In this document: positions 44,215-51,149 of the stretch, in pieces
Layout of the letters: every line of letters begins with the position of its first letter
How positions within the stretch are numbered: position 1 is the stretch's first letter
Source of the DNA: Poriferisodalis sp965221195
GTDB lineage: Bacteria; Actinomycetota; Acidimicrobiia; Acidimicrobiales; Poriferisodalaceae
NCBI GenBank assembly: GCA_965221195.1
Contig: OZ244864.1
Span: 930,001 to 994,000, forward strand
Direction: 5' to 3'
DNA length: 64,000 bases
Translations under genes and position numbers: made by a program
The notes under the pieces: model-generated
The model's input: only the letters and a program-made list of their open reading frames with translations
Databases searched by the model: none
What the model was told of the DNA's origin: nothing

Positions 44215-45363
44215 GTGGATCTCTTCGAATATCAAGGCAAGCAGTTCTTCCGCAGCTACGGCCTGCCGGTCTCCGACGGCGAAGTCGCTTTCAGTGTTGA
44301 GGAGGCCGTAGCCGCCGCGGAACGCCTCGGCACACCGGTGATGGTGAAAGCGCAGGTACACACTGGCGGACGTGGCAAGGCGGGGGGTGTGAAGTTCGCC
44401 GCCACTGTGGACGATGCCCGCACGCACGCCAGCAACATCTTGGGACTCGACATCAACGGCCACATCGTGCAGCGTCTGTGGATAGAGAAAGCGTCCGACA
44501 TCGCCGAGGAGTACTACGCCAGTTTCACGCTTGACCGCTCAGCCAAGAAGCACCTCGGGATGTTGTCCGCGGAGGGCGGCGTTGAGATCGAGACAGTGGC
44601 CGCTGAGAACCCCGACGCCATCAGCAGAGTGCTGGTAGATCCTGCTGAGGGCCTCACCGAAGATGCCGCGCGGGCTTGGGTGCAAGGCGCGCATCTCAAC
44701 CCTCTTGCTACTGAGATGGCCGTCCACATTTTGTGCAAGTTGTACACCGCGTACACCGAAGGCGATGCCGACCTCGTCGAGATCAACCCGCTGATCCTCA
44801 CACCCGACAATCGAGTGCATGTCCTTGATGCCAAGGTCACGCTCGATGCCAATGCCGTGTTTCGCCACGAGGATTACGCGCAGTACGACGAGACCCAGCC
44901 CCGTGATGAGCGTGAGCAAGCCGCCCACGCCAAAGGCTTGCAGTACGTAGGCCTCGCCGGCAGCGTGGGTGTTATAGCGAACGGCGCTGGCCTTGCGATG
45001 AGCACTGTTGATGTGGTGAATCAGGTGGGCGGCAAGCCCGCCAATTTCCTTGACATCGGCGGAGGTGCCAACGCTGCGGTGATGGCGAACGCGCTTGAGG
45101 TCATCAACAACGACCCCGATGTGCGAGCCATTTTCATCAACATTTTTGGCGGCATCACTCGGGGTGAGGAAGTTGCCAACGGCATCATCGGGGCGCTCGA
45201 AGCGGTCAACATAGAAGCGCCGATCGTGCTGCGCCTCGACGGCACCAACGCTGCTGAGGGGCGCGAGATACTCGCCCCGCATCTCAACGAGAAGCTGGTG
45301 ACAGAACCGACCATGCTTGATGCCGCCCGTCGAGCCGTTGCGATGGCTGTAGCAGGAGTGTGA
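44215..45363 (+). CDS. sucC: Succinyl-CoA synthetase, beta subunit
   Basis: ADP-forming succinate-CoA ligase beta subunit of the TCA cycle. GTG 44215 gives MDLFEYQGKQFFRSYGLPV, the correct start. ATP-grasp features: VHTGGRGKAGGVKFA, IWLEKASD-like IEKASDIAEEYY, and the C-terminal FLDIGGGANAAVMANAL and FINIFGGITRGEEVANG. 382 residues. The final 24 bp plus the start of sucD are repeated 73 bp further on, so a spacer now separates two genes that were probably 1 bp apart. Confidence 0.96.
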   Translation: MDLFEYQGKQFFRSYGLPVSDGEVAFSVEEAVAAAERLGTPVMVKAQVHTGGRGKAGGVKFAATVDDARTHASNILGLDINGHIVQRLWIEKASDIAEEYYASFTLDRSAKKHLGMLSAEGGVEIETVAAENPDAISRVLVDPAEGLTEDAARAWVQGAHLNPLATEMAVHILCKLYTAYTEGDADLVEINPLILTPDNRVHVLDAKVTLDANAVFRHEDYAQYDETQPRDEREQAAHAKGLQYVGLAGSVGVIANGAGLAMSTVDVVNQVGGKPANFLDIGGGANAAVMANALEVINNDPDVRAIFINIFGGITRGEEVANGIIGALEAVNIEAPIVLRLDGTNAAEGREILAPHLNEKLVTEPTMLDAARRAVAMAVAGV

Positions 45364-45446
45364 CGTGAGCATTCCCCGAAGGGCGGTTGGTTTGATTTGT
45401 TGTGATTCGGTTGCGATGGCTACAGCAGGAGTGTGACGTGAGCATT
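45337..45446. repeat. 37-bp direct repeat of the sucC-sucD junction
   Basis: Copies at 45337-45373 and 45410-45446 differ at two bases. Each contains the sucC C-terminal codons (VAMA), a ribosome-binding AGGAG, the TGA stop and the GTGAGCATT start of sucD. A 36-bp unrelated stretch lies between. Confidence 0.93.
45365..45436 (+). other. 23-codon mini-frame created by the sucC-sucD duplication
   Basis: The GTG of the first repeat copy opens a frame (MSIPRRAVGLICC...) that closes exactly at the TGA of the second copy, one base before the true sucD GTG. AGGAG precedes it at 45354-45358. It could be a translated relay that keeps sucC and sucD coupled. Translation is not proven. Confidence 0.4.
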
Positions 45447-46322
45447 TTCGTCAACAAGGACACCAAAGTTGTCTACCAAGGCCTCACCGGCTCGCAGGGC
45501 CGCTACTACGGCCTACTGAATCGCGACTACGGCACCAACGTTGTTGCGGGCACCAACCCCCGCAAGGCTGGCACCGATGTTGAGGGTGTGCCGGTGTTCG
45601 CCGACTGCGCCGATGCGGTCGCAGCGACCGGCGCCACCACCTCGTGCATCTTCATTCCCGCGCCGGGTGTGTTTGATGCTGTGATGGACGCCGCCGCTGC
45701 GGGCATCACCTTCGTGGTTTGCATCACCGAAGGCGTACCGGCCCATGACGAGGCCCGCTTTTTCAATCTGCTCAAGCGCGACTATCCCGGCGTGCGGCTG
45801 CTGGGTCCGAACTGCCCGGGCATCATCACGCCGGGAGAGTGCAACATCGGCATCACCGCAGGCCACATCGCCAAGCCGGGCGGGCCGGTTGGCATCGTCA
45901 GTAGGTCGGGCACGTTGACTTACCAGGCGCTGTATGAGTTGCAGCGCAAAGACATCGGTGTCACGACCTGCGTGGGCATCGGCGGCGACCCCGTGCCGGG
46001 TACTTCGTTCATTGATTGTCTTGAGGCGTTCGAGACCGACCCCGACACCAAGGCCGTGATGATGATCGGCGAGATCGGCGGCTCAGCCGAGGAAGAAGCC
46101 GCCGAGTTCATCAAGCACCGCATGACCAAGCCGGTGTCGAGTTACATCGCCGGCGTGACGGCTCCTCCGGGCAAAAAGATGGGTCACGCAGGGGCCATCG
46201 TCTCAGGCGGCAAGGGCACAGCCGAGGCCAAGATGGAAGCGCTGCGAGATGCTGGTGTGCGAGTCGGTTTGAACCCGACTGAGGCCGGCGAGCTGATGGC
46301 CGAGATCGTCGCCGGGCTGTAG
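45438..46322 (+). CDS. sucD: Succinyl-CoA synthetase, alpha subunit
   Basis: Alpha subunit partner of SucC. GTG 45438 with AGGAG seven bases upstream gives MSIFVNKDTKVVYQGLTGSQG. CoA-binding region GTNPRKAG; the phosphohistidine is H250 in MGHAGAIVSGGKGTAEAKM. 294 residues, normal. Convergent with the glycosyltransferase gene downstream; no clear terminator hairpin is visible in the 56-bp gap. Confidence 0.96.
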   Translation: MSIFVNKDTKVVYQGLTGSQGRYYGLLNRDYGTNVVAGTNPRKAGTDVEGVPVFADCADAVAATGATTSCIFIPAPGVFDAVMDAAAAGITFVVCITEGVPAHDEARFFNLLKRDYPGVRLLGPNCPGIITPGECNIGITAGHIAKPGGPVGIVSRSGTLTYQALYELQRKDIGVTTCVGIGGDPVPGTSFIDCLEAFETDPDTKAVMMIGEIGGSAEEEAAEFIKHRMTKPVSSYIAGVTAPPGKKMGHAGAIVSGGKGTAEAKMEALRDAGVRVGLNPTEAGELMAEIVAGL

Positions 46323-46378
46323 CACTCGGCTCGACTGCCGGATGCTGAGGCGCTCGTCTTCAAGCAGCGTCCAACCCG

Positions 46379-47722
46379 CTACGGCGTTGCGGTGATATCT
46401 GCGTAGATCTCCAGCAGGGCCGCTGCGTGGGCTTGGGGGTTGTGTGATGCCACCGCGTCAGCGCGCGATGCAACGACGAGAAGCTCGCCGGAGCGCAGCG
46501 CCCGAGCCAACCCCTTAGCAAGAGCGCTGATGTCGTTGGCTGGGACGAGGAAGCCGTTGACTCCTTCGGCGATGAAGCGCGCAGCGGCACCGACCGCGGT
46601 GGCGACCACCGGTCGGCCTGTGGCGAGGGCTTCGGCGGTGACCATGCCAAAGCCTTCCCGTCTGCTCGGCACGCACACGAGACGGGACCTCCGGTACCAC
46701 GAACCGATCTTGGTGGGAGCGATAGCACCGGGCAGTTCCAAGCTGACGCCGCGCCGAAGCGCCAATGCTTTGAGCCGCACGCGTTCGGGACCTTCGCCGA
46801 CGATCACCACTTCAGGTCGTTCTGCGGGCGGCATCAGCGCCACTGCTTCGATGAGCACATCAAAGCCTTTCTCTGACATGAGTCGGCCGACACCAAGCAC
46901 CGGACCGTCGGTAGACATCGGCTCGGTAGACATCGGCGTGGCCACCCCGAGCCGGTCTGCACCGATTGGCATGGAGATCACCCGCAGCAGCGTCCGCGCG
47001 GCGGGGAGCGTCGCACGGAGTTTTGCGCGAAGTCTTGCGCGGCTCCAGATGCGTAGTTGCTGGGCAGATTCGACACGTCGTTGCATGAGTTGTGCCGCCC
47101 AATTGCACAAGTCATCTGACACAGCGACCACAGCGTCTGCGCTGCACAGTACCCGACGCGCCAGCCAGCGGTGTACGGCATTGGTGGTGACTGCGGCGTC
47201 GGAGCCGTGGATATGTACAACGCTCGCTGCTCGTAGCCCGGCCCCCCGTTGTCTGGCCCCTCGTAACCCGGCTCCCTGTCGTCTGGCCCCCCCTAGCCCA
47301 GTTGTCCCGACCTCGGCCATGCGTGCCGCTGCAACGGCCACTAGCCCGCAGGGAAACCACCAGTGGCCGTGGATGATGACGCTTTCGGCACGTGGTCTGG
47401 CTCCTCGGCGGCGCGCTTGTCTGACAACAGCCAACGCAAGAGAGCAGATCATCGGGATGACCCACAGCGCCGACAGGCCCGCAAACACCCGGTAGCTCTC
47501 GCCGTGGGCGACGCGGGCTTCCACGCTGGCCGGTGCAAAGCGCACTCTGTGTACTTCGATGCCGCCCACATCTGTGCGGCGGGGCGCGTTGGGGTGTGCA
47601 GGGCACACCACGGTCACGTCAGCCCCGGCCGCAGCCAACGCCCGCGCATGGTCGGCCAGAAACGGCTTGTGGTGATCGTCAAGCGAAACCGGAAACCCAG
47701 GCGTCACCAACACCACTCTCAC
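46379..47722 (-). CDS. Glycosyltransferase family 4 protein
   Basis: GT-B fold glycosyltransferase, likely acting in cell-surface glycan or glycolipid assembly. The N-terminal MRVVLVTPGFPVSLDDHHKPFLADHARAL has the expected acceptor-side loop; the C-terminal donor-site block has REGFGMVTAEALATGRPVVAT with the E-x7-E pattern. GTG at 47722 is chosen since it begins at the first strand; the frame is open up to 47779. Two internal short duplications are visible: GARRQGAGLRGARQRGAGLR (middle) and PMSTEPMSTDGP (before the second domain). 447 residues. Donor and acceptor unknown. Confidence 0.85.
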   Translation of the reverse strand: MRVVLVTPGFPVSLDDHHKPFLADHARALAAAGADVTVVCPAHPNAPRRTDVGGIEVHRVRFAPASVEARVAHGESYRVFAGLSALWVIPMICSLALAVVRQARRRGARPRAESVIIHGHWWFPCGLVAVAAARMAEVGTTGLGGARRQGAGLRGARQRGAGLRAASVVHIHGSDAAVTTNAVHRWLARRVLCSADAVVAVSDDLCNWAAQLMQRRVESAQQLRIWSRARLRAKLRATLPAARTLLRVISMPIGADRLGVATPMSTEPMSTDGPVLGVGRLMSEKGFDVLIEAVALMPPAERPEVVIVGEGPERVRLKALALRRGVSLELPGAIAPTKIGSWYRRSRLVCVPSRREGFGMVTAEALATGRPVVATAVGAAARFIAEGVNGFLVPANDISALAKGLARALRSGELLVVASRADAVASHNPQAHAAALLEIYADITATP

Positions 47723-48047
47723 GCATCCCAGTCTCGCAGCGCAGTTTCGCAGAGCGGTCTCGCAGCGCATCTCGCTCAACCGATATCTCCACGATCCGAT
47801 GCTGCGACAGACAAGCTCTGTGCCAGTTCAAATTATCAGTTCAATATATATTGAAATATGCTGAAAAAAACACATTAGTGCTCTCTCCGAGAGTGGTAGT
47901 GTGTGCTAGGTGGATGGGAAAGAACGCACCGAGCACGACGCGATCGGGGCAAGGGTGCAGCAGTCCCAGCGGGTCGGTAGAGCGAGCGGCTAGGCAGCCT
48001 CGGTCGAGCGCAGCATCAGCGATAAGCGGCAACAACGCTGTAGTGAT
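47723..48047. promoter_or_regulatory. AT-rich divergent regulatory region with a 16-bp perfect palindrome
   Basis: No gene seen. An AT-rich patch (about 47825-47880) holds TTCAATATATATTGAA at 47840-47855, a perfect palindrome that could bind a dimeric repressor, and ctctctccgagag at 47881-47893, a second near-palindrome. It sits between the divergent glycosyltransferase and flippase-like genes and probably contains both promoters. Confidence 0.5.
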
Positions 48048-49055
48048 GTGACGACACCCGACGGCAGCGTTACCAAACGGCGATGGCGACCCACCGCAGT
48101 GCGATGGGTGCTCGCCGCCGCGACCACCGCAATGATCTTCTGGCTAGCTGCCCGCAACTGGGACGACGTTCGCCAGATCAATCTGAGCATCGAGGCCGAC
48201 TGGCTAATCGGGGCCGTCGTTGTGTCGTTCGCAGCGACGCTGTTGCTTGTCGCAGGTTGGCGGGAACTCATCGGCGGCTACGGCGCGCCGCTTGCGTGGT
48301 GGGCAACTCTGCGCGTTTGGATGCTTTCCCAAGCCACTCGATATCTACCGACCGGACTGGTGCCGATTCCTGCACGGGCCGGTCTGGCTCGGACGCACGG
48401 CACCAATCCTGTTGCGGCTGCGGCCTCGGTTGTCGTCGAAGGGGCCACGCTCGTCTGCTGGACTGCGTTGTTTGCTGCCGTGTGGGCACCGGCCGGCTGG
48501 CTGGACACATCGGGTGGTTTGGCATTGCGGGTTGCTATCGGCGCCACCGCAGCCGTGGGGCTGGTGACCCTGCCTTGGACACTTGCCGGCGCCGGGGTGT
48601 GGTGGCAACGCGTTGATCGTTGCTTGCGGCGTGTCGTCTTGCTGCGATTGATCGCCGACCGGATACGCCCCGACACCCTCAGCGCGGAGCGAACCGCGGT
48701 CTGGCGGGCCACATTGCTCTATGGCTTATCGGTTGCGTTGCGCCTTGCGGTCTTCGTGCTTGCTGCGACTGCGTTGATCGGGGCCGACGGCGACGATGTG
48801 TGGTTGGTTGCTGGTGCTGGTGCTGTGGGTCTGTTGGTTGGCCTGGTCGGCGTTACACCAGCCGGTGTAGGTGTGAGAGAAGTCGTGGTTGCGGCGCTTT
48901 TGGCGGATCGCTTTGGTGTGGGTGATGCCGCCGCCTTTGTCATCGCCGTGCGGGTCTTGGAGTTCGCCCACGAGATGGTGCTGCTGCTCGCTGCCCTCTC
49001 AGGACTAACCAGATCGGCCTCAGGACTAACCAGATCGGCAAATGCCTCGAGGTGA
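48048..49055 (+). CDS. Flippase-like integral membrane protein (UPF0104/LPG-synthase TM family)
   Basis: Polytopic membrane protein of 335 residues with about eight hydrophobic segments. It has the family-like central SQATRYLPTGLVPIPARAG and VGVTPAGVGVREVVVAALL near the C terminus. Members are linked to lipid or glycolipid translocation and often neighbour glycosyltransferases, as here (divergent). GTG start at 48048. The last residues hold a 21-bp in-frame tandem duplication (48999-49019 and 49020-49040) encoding SGLTRSASGLTRSA. Confidence 0.82.
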   Translation: MTTPDGSVTKRRWRPTAVRWVLAAATTAMIFWLAARNWDDVRQINLSIEADWLIGAVVVSFAATLLLVAGWRELIGGYGAPLAWWATLRVWMLSQATRYLPTGLVPIPARAGLARTHGTNPVAAAASVVVEGATLVCWTALFAAVWAPAGWLDTSGGLALRVAIGATAAVGLVTLPWTLAGAGVWWQRVDRCLRRVVLLRLIADRIRPDTLSAERTAVWRATLLYGLSVALRLAVFVLAATALIGADGDDVWLVAGAGAVGLLVGLVGVTPAGVGVREVVVAALLADRFGVGDAAAFVIAVRVLEFAHEMVLLLAALSGLTRSASGLTRSANASR

Positions 49056-49095
49056 GCGACCTGCCCGATGCCAGTGCGTGGCGTATCGGCTGACG

Positions 49096-49142
49096 TTCGC
49101 CGAAAATTCACCTCTCGCGTGGCGCAGCGAGGTGAGATAATG
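49096..49142 (+). promoter_or_regulatory. Conserved block upstream of Uma2 array 1
   Basis: aattc (49105-49109), about 19 bp, then gaggtgagataatg (49129-49142). The same arrangement recurs before Uma2 arrays 2 and 3 with only the base before AATG changing. It lies 115 bp before the first Uma2 start. Probably a shared promoter; gataat resembles a -10 hexamer. Confidence 0.5.
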
Positions 49143-49238
49143 CGGAGCAGTACCCCGACCGTTGCCACAGCAGCGTTCGCAGCACAGCGCCGTTGCCTGT
49201 GTTGTCTGTTGCCTGTGTTGCCTGCTATCTAGGTGAAC

Positions 49239-49256
49239 GAAAGGCATTGAAATAAA
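49239..49256 (+). repeat. 18-bp leader repeated before six Uma2 genes
   Basis: gaaaggcattgaaataaa directly precedes the ATG here and again at 49849-49866, 50485-50502, 61278-61295 (one change), 61882-61899 (three changes) and 63615-63632. GAAAGG can act as ribosome-binding site. The identity continues into the first 20 codons of each gene. Confidence 0.9.
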
Positions 49257-49829
49257 ATGAAGACTGCCACCGAAGCTCCTTCAGCTACGTTGCTCACCGC
49301 TGATGATCTGCTGCGCCTCGACACGCAAGGCGTGCGCGGCGAACTAATTCAGGGAGTGTTCTGCGAGATGTCACCGGCTGGGGGCCAACACAGCAAGATC
49401 GCCTTCAGGCTTGGTTTGCAAGTGGGCAAGTTCGTCGAACAGCACCGGCTTGGTACGGCCTTCGCAGCCGACTACGGCATCCAGCTTGAACGCGATCCCG
49501 ACACAGTGCGCGCACCTGACTTCGCATTCGCATCTCATGAGCGTTGCCCGCCCGGTGCCGTCACCGAGGGGTATGGCCAGCATGTGCCAGAGCTGGTGGT
49601 GGAGGTGGTTTCGCCGTCGGATCGTCGCGCTGCCGTGCGCGAGAAGGCGCGTATGTGGTTGAGTTTTGGGGTGCAGTTGGTGTGGGTGGTGTTTCCGGAC
49701 GTTTGCACTGTTGAGGTGTATCGCGTTGGCGTTGACACAGCCGAGACGTTGACCGAGGCCGACAGCCTCGACGGCGGCTCAGTGCTGCCGGGGTTCACTT
49801 ACCCGCTCAGCCACCTATTCGCCGACTGA
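49257..49829 (+). CDS. Uma2 family (DUF820) PD-(D/E)XK nuclease-like protein, copy A
   Basis: First of six paralogues. Uma2 proteins have a restriction-endonuclease fold; most have no proven role. Putative catalytic residues are Asp in VRAPDFAFAS, Glu in ELVVEVVSPSD and Lys in REKARMWLSFG. 190 residues. The first 40 and last 80 residues are almost the same as copy C, while the middle (about 40-110, SPAGGQHSKIAFRLGLQVGK) is divergent. The start is fixed by the shared leader. Followed 37 bp later by copy B on the same strand. Confidence 0.85.
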   Translation: MKTATEAPSATLLTADDLLRLDTQGVRGELIQGVFCEMSPAGGQHSKIAFRLGLQVGKFVEQHRLGTAFAADYGIQLERDPDTVRAPDFAFASHERCPPGAVTEGYGQHVPELVVEVVSPSDRRAAVREKARMWLSFGVQLVWVVFPDVCTVEVYRVGVDTAETLTEADSLDGGSVLPGFTYPLSHLFAD

Positions 49830-49866
49830 GGCAACGAACTGAAGTAATGAAAGGCATTGAAATAAA

Positions 49867-50454
49867 ATGAAGACTGCCATTGAAGCCTCTTCAGCTACGT
49901 TGCTCACTGCCGATGACCTGCTGCGCCTCGACGCTCAAGGCGTGCGCGGCGAGCTAGTTCGGGGAGTGTTCTGCGAAGTTATGTCTGCCGGTTACCGACA
50001 TGGGATGATCGTGGTGCGGTTGGTCGCCAAGCTCTTCAACTACGTTGATGAGCGGCGCTGTGGCACTGTGGTGGCATCTGATGTTGGCATCCTGCTCGAA
50101 CGCGATCCCGACACCGTCAGAGAGCCTGACATCGCCTTCACTTCGGCAGATCGTCTGCCGCTCGGCTCTGAGCCGGTCGGCTACTGCGATGTCGTGCCCG
50201 ATCTTGTGGTGGAAGTGGCATCGCCCAGTGACCGCCCGGGCGAGCTTGCCGAACGTGCTGCCATGTGGCTCGGCTTCGGCGTGCGCCTGCTGTGGGTGGT
50301 GCATCCCGGCCCCAAGAAAGTCGAAGCCCACCACGCCGATCCTCAGATGGATGGCGCACCGAAGGTCGCAACACTCACGCTCAACGACGATCTCGACGGC
50401 GGCTCAGTGCTGCCGGGGTTCACCTACCCGCTCAGTCGCCTGTTCGCCGACTGA
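49867..50454 (+). CDS. Uma2 family nuclease-like protein, copy B (catalytic Lys replaced)
   Basis: 195 residues, same leader and same ends (LLTADDLLRLDAQGVRGEL and LDGGSVLPGFTYPLSRLFAD) but the most divergent centre and a different segment before the C terminus (VHPGPKKVEAHHADPQMDG). Asp in VREPDIAFTS and Glu in DLVVEVASPSD remain, but the helix that has EKARMWL in the others reads ERAAMWL, so the likely catalytic lysine is arginine. It may be inactive. Its stop region shows a 10-11-bp duplication (cgactgaggc at about 50448 and 50459). Confidence 0.83.
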   Translation: MKTAIEASSATLLTADDLLRLDAQGVRGELVRGVFCEVMSAGYRHGMIVVRLVAKLFNYVDERRCGTVVASDVGILLERDPDTVREPDIAFTSADRLPLGSEPVGYCDVVPDLVVEVASPSDRPGELAERAAMWLGFGVRLLWVVHPGPKKVEAHHADPQMDGAPKVATLTLNDDLDGGSVLPGFTYPLSRLFAD

Positions 50455-50502
50455 GGCCCGACTGAGGCAATGAACTGAAGCAATGAAAGGCATTGAAATA
50501 AA

Positions 50503-51072
50503 ATGAAGACTGTCACCGAAGCCCCTTCGGCTACGTTGCTCACCGCTGATGATCTGCTGCGCCTTGACACGCAAGGCGTGCGCGGCGAACTAATTCAGGG
50601 AGTGTTCTGCGAGATGTCGAAGCCAAGTTGGAGGCATGGACAGCTCGCGCTGCGGCTTGGCGCACAGCTGTTAAGCCATGTTGACGCTCGGAAGCTCGGC
50701 ACTGTGGCAAGCGAGATTGGTGTGCTGCTCGAACGCGACCCAGACACGGTGCGTGCGCCTGATGTTGCGTACATCTCGTACAGCCGTTTACCGAAGGGAC
50801 GCGCGCTTGATCGCTACGACGAGAGCGTGCCAGAGCTGGTGGTTGAGGTGGTTTCGCCGTCGGATCGTCTCGCTGCCGTGCGCGAGAAGGCGCGTATGTG
50901 GTTGAGTTTCGGGGTGCAGTTGGTGTGGGTGGTGTTCCCAGACGCTCGCACGGTCGAGGCGTACAGCGCTGGTCTTGACACAGCCGAGACGTTGACCGAA
51001 GCCGACAGCCTCGACGGCGGCTCAGTGCTGCCGGGGTTCACCTACCCGCTCAGCCACCTATTCGCCGACTGA
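50503..51072 (+). CDS. Uma2 family nuclease-like protein, copy C
   Basis: 189 residues. Ends are nearly identical to copy A (LLRLDTQGVRGELIQGVFCEM and AETLTEADSLDGGSVLPGF) while the centre (SKPSWRHGQLALRLGAQLLSHV) is closer to copy E of the second array. Asp (VRAPDVAYIS), Glu (ELVVEVVSPSD) and Lys (REKARMWL) are intact. Last of array 1; it converges on the helicase gene. Confidence 0.85.
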   Translation: MKTVTEAPSATLLTADDLLRLDTQGVRGELIQGVFCEMSKPSWRHGQLALRLGAQLLSHVDARKLGTVASEIGVLLERDPDTVRAPDVAYISYSRLPKGRALDRYDESVPELVVEVVSPSDRLAAVREKARMWLSFGVQLVWVVFPDARTVEAYSAGLDTAETLTEADSLDGGSVLPGFTYPLSHLFAD

Positions 51073-51134
51073 GCATTGGCTGCTGTGTCCTAGAGGAGCA
51101 GTTGAGGTGTTTGGGGGGCTCGGTGGCAGTGGGG

Positions 51135-51149
51135 TGAGGCTGGGCCTCA
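51135..51149. terminator. Small hairpin between convergent Uma2 and helicase genes
   Basis: TGAGGC-TGG-GCCTCA, a perfect 6-bp stem with a 3-base loop, overlapping the helicase stop (51147-51149). No T run follows on either strand, so a terminator role is only a possibility. Confidence 0.3.
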
